Positions 33,948 through 39,901 of a stretch of DNA of 39,901 bases are shown piece after piece. The position numbers and the translations under genes are program-made. Source of the DNA: an uncultured Lachnospiraceae bacterium (lineage in GTDB: Bacteria; Bacillota; Clostridia; Lachnospirales; Lachnospiraceae); assembly GCA_947627645.1 (NCBI GenBank), contig CANQWV010000008.1, positions 1 through 39,901 of the forward strand, given 5' to 3'. Position 1 is the stretch's first letter. Each line of letters begins with the position of its first letter. A model generated the notes under the pieces. That model was not told the origin of the DNA, ran no database searches, and saw only the letters and a program-made list of their open reading frames with translations.

Positions 33948-34565
33948 ATGGCGAATGTATCTGTTTACAATATGGAAGGCAAAGAAGTTGGCACGATGGA
34001 GCTGAATGACGCCGTGTTCGGTGTGGAAGTGAACGAGCACCTTGTGCATCTGGCAGTCGTGAACCAGCTTGCAAACAAGCGCCAGGGAACGCAGAAGGCG
34101 AAGACGCGCGCTGAGGTTTCCGGCGGCGGCAAGAAGCCGTGGAGACAGAAGGGAACCGGTCATGCGAGACAGGGTTCAACGAGAGCTCCGCAGTGGACGG
34201 GCGGCGGTATCGTATTTGCCCCGACTCCGAGAGATTATTCGTTCAAGATGAACAAGAAAGAGAAGCGGCTGGCGATCAAGTCCGCCCTGACCAGCAGGGT
34301 ACAGGAGAACAAGCTGATCGTTCTCGACGAGCTGAAGTTCAATGAGATCAAGACGAAGAATATGAAGGCGGTTCTGGACGCGCTGAACGTGCAGAAGGCG
34401 CTGGTGGTGCTGAATGACGACCAGAATGTGGTGCTTTCCGCGAGGAACATTGCGGACGTGAAGACCGCGTTCACGAACACGATCAATGTGTTCGACATCC
34501 TGAAGTACAACACGGTAGTCCTCACGAAGGCTGCGGTGGAAGCAATCGAGGAGGTGTATGCATAA
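33948..34565 (+). CDS. rplD: 50S ribosomal protein L4
   Basis: [51 protein letters not shown]. Confidence 0.98.
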   Translation: MANVSVYNMEGKEVGTMELNDAVFGVEVNEHLVHLAVVNQLANKRQGTQKAKTRAEVSGGGKKPWRQKGTGHARQGSTRAPQWTGGGIVFAPTPRDYSFKMNKKEKRLAIKSALTSRVQENKLIVLDELKFNEIKTKNMKAVLDALNVQKALVVLNDDQNVVLSARNIADVKTAFTNTINVFDILKYNTVVLTKAAVEAIEEVYA

Positions 34566-34864
34566 TGGCAGATATCAAGTATTATGACGTCATCCTTAAG
34601 CCAGTCGTTACGGAGAAGAGCATGAACGCGATGGCTGAGAAGAAGTATACGTTCCTCGTGCATCCGGACGTGACGAAGAGCCAGGTCAAGGAAGCGGTTG
34701 AGAAGATGTTCGAGGGAACAAAGGTCAAGAAGGTCAATACGATGAATCTCGACGGCAAGACCAGACGGCGCGGCATGACCTTCGGAAAGACGGCGAAGAC
34801 GAAGAAGGCGATCGTAACGCTGACCGAGGACAGCAAGGACATTGAGATCTTCGAGGGACTATAG
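34565..34864 (+). CDS. rplW: 50S ribosomal protein L23
   Basis: [52 protein letters not shown]; start overlaps rplD stop. Confidence 0.97.
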   Translation: MADIKYYDVILKPVVTEKSMNAMAEKKYTFLVHPDVTKSQVKEAVEKMFEGTKVKKVNTMNLDGKTRRRGMTFGKTAKTKKAIVTLTEDSKDIEIFEGL

Positions 34865-34943
34865 ACTTGACGAGAACAAGCCGAAGGCGAAGGCCGAGTC
34901 CTAGTCGGGGCTCGTTCGCGAACCTTGGCGAATGCACAGCATG

Positions 34944-34967
34944 AGCTTAGTTGAGCGAACATATCCG
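34944..34967 (+). repeat. Intergenic 24-bp element, copy 1 (rplW-rplB gap)
   Basis: AGCTTAGTTGAGCGAACATATCCG; 23/24 identical to 39783-39806. Confidence 0.8.
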
Positions 34968-35048
34968 CGCCCCTCACAACACACACGGGTGTGTTGAACG
35001 AACTATATGCGGCGACGCATGACAATTAATATCGAAAGGAGAAACATC

Positions 35049-35891
35049 ATGGGAATCAAGACATACAACCCATATACACCTTCCAGAAGGCACATGACCG
35101 GTTCGGATTTCTCTGAGATCACGAAGAAGGAGCCGGAGAAGTCTCTTCTGGTATCTCTGCAGAAGCAGTCGGGCCGTAACAACCAGGGCAAGATCACGGT
35201 GAGACACCGCGGCGGCGGCTCCAGAAGAAAATACAGAATCATCGATTTCAAGAGAAACAAGGACGGTATCCCGGCAAAGGTGGTCGGCATTGAGTACGAT
35301 CCGAACAGGACGGCCAACATCGCACTGATCTGCTACGCGGACGGTGAGAAGGCTTACATCCTGGCGCCGCAGGGACTGAAGGACGGCATGACGGTCATGA
35401 ATGGGCCGCAGGCTGAGGTGCGTGTAGGCAATTGCCTGCCGCTCTCGGAGATCCCGGTTGGTACCATGGTTCACAATATCGAGCTTTACCCGGGCCACGG
35501 CGGACAGATGGTTCGTTCCGCAGGCAACGGGGCACAGTTGATGGCGAAGGAAGGCAAGTATGCGACGCTGAGGCTTCCGTCGGGCGAGATGAGAATGGTT
35601 CCGGGCAACTGCCGCGCGACCGTCGGTGTCGTTGGCAACGCGGAGCATAACCTGATCAATATCGGCAAGGCGGGAAGAAAGCGCCATATGGGTATCCGCC
35701 CGACCGTCCGTGGTTCTGTCATGAACCCGAATGACCATCCGCACGGAGGCGGCGAGGGCAAGGCCGGTATCGGCCGTCCGGGTCCGAGCACTCCCTGGGG
35801 CAAGCCGGCTCTCGGCCTGAAGACCAGAAAGCGCAAGAAAGCATCGAACAAGCTGATCGTTAGAAGAAGAGATGGCAAGGCTATCAACTAG
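35049..35891 (+). CDS. rplB: 50S ribosomal protein L2
   Basis: [21 protein letters not shown]..., [37 protein letters not shown]; start 35049 after gaaaggag. Confidence 0.98.
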   Translation: MGIKTYNPYTPSRRHMTGSDFSEITKKEPEKSLLVSLQKQSGRNNQGKITVRHRGGGSRRKYRIIDFKRNKDGIPAKVVGIEYDPNRTANIALICYADGEKAYILAPQGLKDGMTVMNGPQAEVRVGNCLPLSEIPVGTMVHNIELYPGHGGQMVRSAGNGAQLMAKEGKYATLRLPSGEMRMVPGNCRATVGVVGNAEHNLINIGKAGRKRHMGIRPTVRGSVMNPNDHPHGGGEGKAGIGRPGPSTPWGKPALGLKTRKRKKASNKLIVRRRDGKAIN

Positions 35892-35917
35892 TATTTAAAT
35901 TATAAGGAGGTAAACCA

Positions 35918-36199
35918 ATGGCTCGTTCATTGAAAAAGGGACCGTTTGCTGACGAAAGTTTACTGAAAAAAGTAGATGCCATGAATGCGGCAGGCAACAA
36001 GCAGGTTATCAAGACCTGGTCGCGCCGTTCCACAATTTTCCCGCAGATGGTTGGACATACGATTGCAGTTCATGACGGAAGAAAGCATGTGCCGGTATAT
36101 ATCACGGAGGATATGGTCGGCCACAAGCTTGGTGAGTTTGTCGTTACAAGAACCTACAGGGGACACGGCAAAGACGAGAAGAAATCCGGCGTCCGCTAG
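35918..36199 (+). CDS. rpsS: 30S ribosomal protein S19
   Basis: [67 protein letters not shown]. Confidence 0.98.
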   Translation: MARSLKKGPFADESLLKKVDAMNAAGNKQVIKTWSRRSTIFPQMVGHTIAVHDGRKHVPVYITEDMVGHKLGEFVVTRTYRGHGKDEKKSGVR

Positions 36200-36233
36200 C
36201 CGGCGCGGAAATTGAAAGGAGGCAATATCCAAA

Positions 36234-36620
36234 ATGGCGAAAGGACATAGATCCCAGATTAAGAGAGAGAGAAATGCTCAGAAAGATACGAGACCGTCAG
36301 CGAAGCTTTCTTACGCGAGAGTTCCCGTTCAGAAGGCATGCTTCGTTCTGGATGCGATCAGAGGCAAGGATGTGCAGACTGCACTTGCGATCGTGACCTA
36401 CAATCCGAGATACGCTTCTGAGCTGGTTGCGAAGCTGCTGAAGTCGGCAATCGCGAACGCCGAGAACAACAATGGAATGAATGCGGCGAACCTGTACGTG
36501 GAGGAGTGCTACGCGAACAAGGGGCCGACAATGAAGAGAATCAGACCGAGAGCACAGGGCAGAGCTTACCGGATCGAGAAGCGCATGAGCCACATCACCA
36601 TCGTTCTGAACGAGAAATAA
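36234..36620 (+). CDS. rplV: 50S ribosomal protein L22
   Basis: [53 protein letters not shown]. Confidence 0.97.
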   Translation: MAKGHRSQIKRERNAQKDTRPSAKLSYARVPVQKACFVLDAIRGKDVQTALAIVTYNPRYASELVAKLLKSAIANAENNNGMNAANLYVEECYANKGPTMKRIRPRAQGRAYRIEKRMSHITIVLNEK

Positions 36621-36631
36621 GGAGGACAATC

Positions 36632-37282
36632 ATGGGACAGAAAGTTAATCCACACGGTCTTAGAGTTGGCGTTATCAAAGACTGGGATTCCAAATGGTAC
36701 GCAGAAGCTGATTTCGCGGATTGCCTGGTTGAGGATCACGAGATCAGAAAATACCTGAAGAAGAGATTGTACAGCGCAGGTGTCTCCAAGATTGAAATCG
36801 AGAGGGCATCTGACCGCGTGAAGGTTGTGATTCACACCGCGAAGCCGGGCGTAGTCATCGGCAAGGGCGGCGCAGAGATCGAGAAGCTGAAGGCGGATCT
36901 TCAGAAGAAGATCGACAAGAGGCTGATCGTAGACATCAAGGAGATCAAGAGACCGGACAAGGACGCTCAGCTTGTGGCAGAGAACATTGCGCAGCAGCTG
37001 GAGAACCGTGTTTCCTTCCGCCGTGCGATGAAGTCCACGATGGGCAGAAGCATGAAGGCCGGCGCGCTCGGCATCAAGACTGCCGTATCCGGACGTCTCG
37101 GCGGCGCGGATATCGCCCGTTCTGAGTTTTACAGCGAGGGTACGATTCCGCTTCAGACACTCAGAGCAGACATCGACTATGGATTTGCCGAGGCAGATAC
37201 CACGTACGGCAAGCTTGGCGTAAAGGTTTGGATCTACAAGGGCGAGGTACTTCCATCTAAAAAAGAAGGGAGCGATAAATAA
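36632..37282 (+). CDS. rpsC: 30S ribosomal protein S3
   Basis: [41 protein letters not shown]; start 36632. Confidence 0.98.
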   Translation: MGQKVNPHGLRVGVIKDWDSKWYAEADFADCLVEDHEIRKYLKKRLYSAGVSKIEIERASDRVKVVIHTAKPGVVIGKGGAEIEKLKADLQKKIDKRLIVDIKEIKRPDKDAQLVAENIAQQLENRVSFRRAMKSTMGRSMKAGALGIKTAVSGRLGGADIARSEFYSEGTIPLQTLRADIDYGFAEADTTYGKLGVKVWIYKGEVLPSKKEGSDK

Positions 37283-37719
37283 TGTTAATGCCGAAAAGAG
37301 TTAAACGTCGTAAGCAGTTTCGCGGCTCCATGAAGGGCAAGGCTCTTCGCGGAAACACGATCACATACGGGGATTTCGGTCTCGTGGCGACTGAGCCGTG
37401 CTGGATCAAATCCAACCAGATCGAGGCAGCCCGTATTGCTATGACTCGTTATATCAAGCGTGGCGGTAAAGTCTGGATCAAGATCTTCCCGGACAAACCG
37501 GTGACGGCAAAGCCGGCTGAGACGCGTATGGGTTCCGGTAAAGGAACGCTGGAGTACTGGGTGGCGGTTGTGAAGCCGGGCCGTGTCCTGTTTGAACTGG
37601 CAGGCGTTCCTGATGATGTTGCCCGCGAGGCGCTGCGTCTTGCCATGCACAAGTTACCCTGCAAATGTAAGATCGTTTCTCGTGCAGACTTAGAAGGCGG
37701 TGATAACAGTGAAAACTAA
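37282..37719 (+). CDS. rplP: 50S ribosomal protein L16
   Basis: [34 protein letters not shown]; overlaps rpsC stop (TAATG). Confidence 0.98.
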   Translation: MLMPKRVKRRKQFRGSMKGKALRGNTITYGDFGLVATEPCWIKSNQIEAARIAMTRYIKRGGKVWIKIFPDKPVTAKPAETRMGSGKGTLEYWVAVVKPGRVLFELAGVPDDVAREALRLAMHKLPCKCKIVSRADLEGGDNSEN

Positions 37720-37912
37720 TAAATACGTGGAAGAGTTGAAGAATAAGACAGCTGCGGAGCTGAACGAAGAATTAGTAGCTGCGAAGAAAGAGCTTTTCAA
37801 TCTGAGATTCCAGAACGCGACGAACCAGCTCGATAACACAAGCAGAATCAAGGAGGTTCGCAAGAACATTGCCAGAATTCAGACTGTTATCACGGAGAAG
37901 GCAAACGCGTAG
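37700..37912 (+). CDS. rpmC: 50S ribosomal protein L29
   Basis: [61 protein letters not shown] start at 37700 or 37709, overlapping rplP. Confidence 0.96.
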   Translation: MITVKTNKYVEELKNKTAAELNEELVAAKKELFNLRFQNATNQLDNTSRIKEVRKNIARIQTVITEKANA

Positions 37913-38037
37913 GCAAAGCTGCAGCAGTTGTCTGGCACAGGCCGAGGGATAGAAGGGCTGCGTGCTGTGAAGGCGCTGCAAAGATGCTGTGAAAGCGCAG
38001 TGCAGACGGCAGTGATGGAAAGAAAGGAGAAAATTCC

Positions 38038-38292
38038 GTGGAAAGAAATCTTAGAAAGACCCGTACTGGTAAGGTCGTCAGCGATAGAATGGACAAGACA
38101 ATCGTTGTTGCGGTAGAGGATCACGTAAGGCATCCGCTTTACAACAAGATCGTGAAGAAAACCTACAAGCTGAAAGCGCATGACGAGAACAACGAGTGCA
38201 ATATCGGAGACACAGTGAAGGTAATGGAGACGAGACCGCTGTCCAAGGATAAGAGATGGAGACTGGTCGAGATCGTGGAAAAAGTGAAATAG
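38038..38292 (+). CDS. rpsQ: 30S ribosomal protein S17
   Basis: [52 protein letters not shown] start. Confidence 0.97.
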   Translation: MERNLRKTRTGKVVSDRMDKTIVVAVEDHVRHPLYNKIVKKTYKLKAHDENNECNIGDTVKVMETRPLSKDKRWRLVEIVEKVK

Positions 38293-38310
38293 TATAGGAG
38301 GTATATCGGC

Positions 38311-38679
38311 ATGGTACAGCAGGAAACCAGACTGAGAGTTGCTGATAACACCGGCGCAAAAGAGCTTCTGTGCATTCGTGTTATGGGTGGTTCTACGAGA
38401 AGATATGCAGGTATTGGCGATATCGTCGTTGCTTCCGTCAAAGATGCAACGCCAGGCGGTGTTGTTAAAAAGGGCGACGTTGTGAAAGCGGTTGTGGTTC
38501 GTACGGTGAAGGGCGTCCGCCGCAAGGACGGATCCTACATCCGGTTTGATGAGAACGCGGCTGTCATCATCAAGGATGACATGACCCCGAGAGGAACCCG
38601 TATTTTTGGACCGGTGGCGAGAGAGCTTCGTGACAAGAAGTTTATGAAGATTGTCTCTCTGGCTCCGGAAGTATTATAA
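38311..38679 (+). CDS. rplN: 50S ribosomal protein L14
   Basis: [46 protein letters not shown]. Confidence 0.98.
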   Translation: MVQQETRLRVADNTGAKELLCIRVMGGSTRRYAGIGDIVVASVKDATPGGVVKKGDVVKAVVVRTVKGVRRKDGSYIRFDENAAVIIKDDMTPRGTRIFGPVARELRDKKFMKIVSLAPEVL

Positions 38680-38692
38680 GGAGGGCCGAGGC

Positions 38693-38992
38693 ATGAATAA
38701 GATCAAGACAGGCGATACGGTTGTTGTGATCGCAGGCAAGGATAAGGGCAAGGACGGCAAGGTTCTGGCTGTCAGGGACGGCAAGGTCCTCGTCGAGGGC
38801 ATCGGCATGGTGACGAAGCACACGAAGCCGTCGGCTGCGAACCAGCAGGGCGGTATCGTGCAGAAGGAGTCGTTCATCGACGCGTCCAATGTAATGTATC
38901 TGCATAACGGCAAGGCGACACGCATCGGTTTCAAGATGGAAGACGGTAAGAAGGTCCGCGTAGCGAAGTCTACCGGAGAAGTGATCAAATAA
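38693..38992 (+). CDS. rplX: 50S ribosomal protein L24
   Basis: [27 protein letters not shown] (KOW motif); start 38693. Confidence 0.97.
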   Translation: MNKIKTGDTVVVIAGKDKGKDGKVLAVRDGKVLVEGIGMVTKHTKPSAANQQGGIVQKESFIDASNVMYLHNGKATRIGFKMEDGKKVRVAKSTGEVIK

Positions 38993-39022
38993 GAGACTAA
39001 GTGAGAGAGGAGGTCGCACAAG

Positions 39023-39565
39023 TTGAGCAGACTGAAAGAGGTTTATCAGAATGAGATCGTAGACGCTATGATCAAAAAATTTGGATATAAAAATGTGATG
39101 GAAGTGCCGAAGCTTGACAAGGTCGTCGTCAACATGGGCGTCGGCGAGGCCAAGGAAAATGCGAAGGTGCTTGAGTCCGCAGTCAAGGACATGGAAACCA
39201 TCACCGGTCAGAAAGCGGTCGTGACGAAAGCCAGAAATTCCGTCGCGAACTTTAAGATCAGAGAAGGTATGGCGATCGGATGCAAGACGACGCTGCGCGG
39301 CGAGAAGATGTATGATTTCGTGGATCGGCTCATCAACCTTGCGCTTCCGCGCGTGCGTGACTTCAGGGGCGTCAACCCGAACGCGTTCGACGGCAGAGGC
39401 AACTATGCGCTGGGTATCAAGGAGCAGCTGATCTTCCCGGAGATTGAGTACGACAAGATCGACAAGGTAAGAGGTATGGACGTAATCTTTGTCACAACGG
39501 CCAAGACAGACGAGGAAGCCCGCGAGCTGCTGAGACTGTTCAATATGCCGTTTACCAGGCAGTAA
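39023..39565 (+). CDS. rplE: 50S ribosomal protein L5
   Basis: [67 protein letters not shown] start. Confidence 0.97.
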   Translation: MSRLKEVYQNEIVDAMIKKFGYKNVMEVPKLDKVVVNMGVGEAKENAKVLESAVKDMETITGQKAVVTKARNSVANFKIREGMAIGCKTTLRGEKMYDFVDRLINLALPRVRDFRGVNPNAFDGRGNYALGIKEQLIFPEIEYDKIDKVRGMDVIFVTTAKTDEEARELLRLFNMPFTRQ

Positions 39566-39582
39566 ATTAGGAGGAAAATCCC

Positions 39583-39768
39583 ATGGCAAAAACAGCAATG
39601 AAAATCAAACAGCAGCGCAAGCAGAAGTTCTCCACGAGAGAGTATACGCGCTGCAGAATCTGTGGCCGTCCGCATGCATACCTGAGGAAGTACGGCATCT
39701 GCCGCATCTGCTTCCGTGAGCTGGCATACAAGGGCCAGATCCCGGGCGTGAAGAAGGCGTCCTGGTGA
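39583..39768 (+). CDS. rpsZ: 30S ribosomal protein S14 type Z (zinc-binding)
   Basis: 61 aa with [38 protein letters not shown] (two CxxC). Confidence 0.97.
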   Translation: MAKTAMKIKQQRKQKFSTREYTRCRICGRPHAYLRKYGICRICFRELAYKGQIPGVKKASW

Positions 39769-39782
39769 GCTACCGCTGTGTT

Positions 39783-39806
39783 AGCTTAGTTGAGCGAACA
39801 CATCCG
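39783..39806 (+). repeat. Intergenic 24-bp element, copy 2 (rpsZ-rpsH gap)
   Basis: AGCTTAGTTGAGCGAACACATCCG; 23/24 identical to 34944-34967. Confidence 0.8.
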
Positions 39807-39839
39807 TTATGAATAAGTCTGAATTAGGAGGAAACTATC

Positions 39840-39901
39840 ATGACAATGAGTGATCCGATTGCAGATATGCTTACGAGAATCCGTAACGCAAACACTGCAA
39901 A
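39840..39901 (+). CDS. rpsH: 30S ribosomal protein S8, N-terminal fragment (truncated by window end)
   Basis: MTMSDPIADMLTRIRNANTAK; gene order after rpsN. Confidence 0.95.
   Translation, partial: MTMSDPIADMLTRIRNANTA

Noticed and set aside
1-39901. CRISPR arrays, tRNA/rRNA genes, transposases or prophage genes
   Set aside because: None seen on reading either strand; the short tandem repeats found lack the spacer structure of CRISPR arrays.

Overview
This 39.9 kb window looks like chromosomal DNA from a fairly high-GC Clostridia/Lachnospiraceae-type Firmicute (taxonomy inferred from protein flavour and gene order). From left to right it holds: the 3' end of an RlmD/TrmA-family rRNA methyltransferase; a visibly AT-richer two-gene cassette (SMC/RecF-like ATPase plus HNH nuclease) matching the Septu PtuA/PtuB defence architecture, followed by short ORF debris; a GH27 alpha-galactosidase with a ~65-bp tandem repeat in its promoter region; an esterase; a giant gene (~14.8 kb, ~4,922 aa) encoding a secreted M26/ZmpB-like zinc metalloprotease with BIG2 domains, about 12 tandem Ig-like repeats, GLUG segments and a duplicated C-terminal GLUG module; an ABC exporter (ATPase plus permease); a ZTP (pfl)-type riboswitch with intrinsic terminator ahead of a split PurH function (PurO-like IMP cyclohydrolase plus stand-alone AICAR formyltransferase); pyrG with a possible attenuator leader; ftsH; a SAM methyltransferase overlapping ftsH tail to tail; a membrane protein with degenerate GGDEF and intact EAL motifs; and the S10-spc ribosomal protein operon from rpsJ to the start of rpsH. 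The most notable items are the giant repeat-rich protease, the ZTP-riboswitch purine locus, the Septu-like cassette with possible defence-island debris, the structured rpsJ leader, and a conserved 24-bp intergenic element that occurs twice inside the ribosomal operon. All calls come from reading the sequence; no database search was run.
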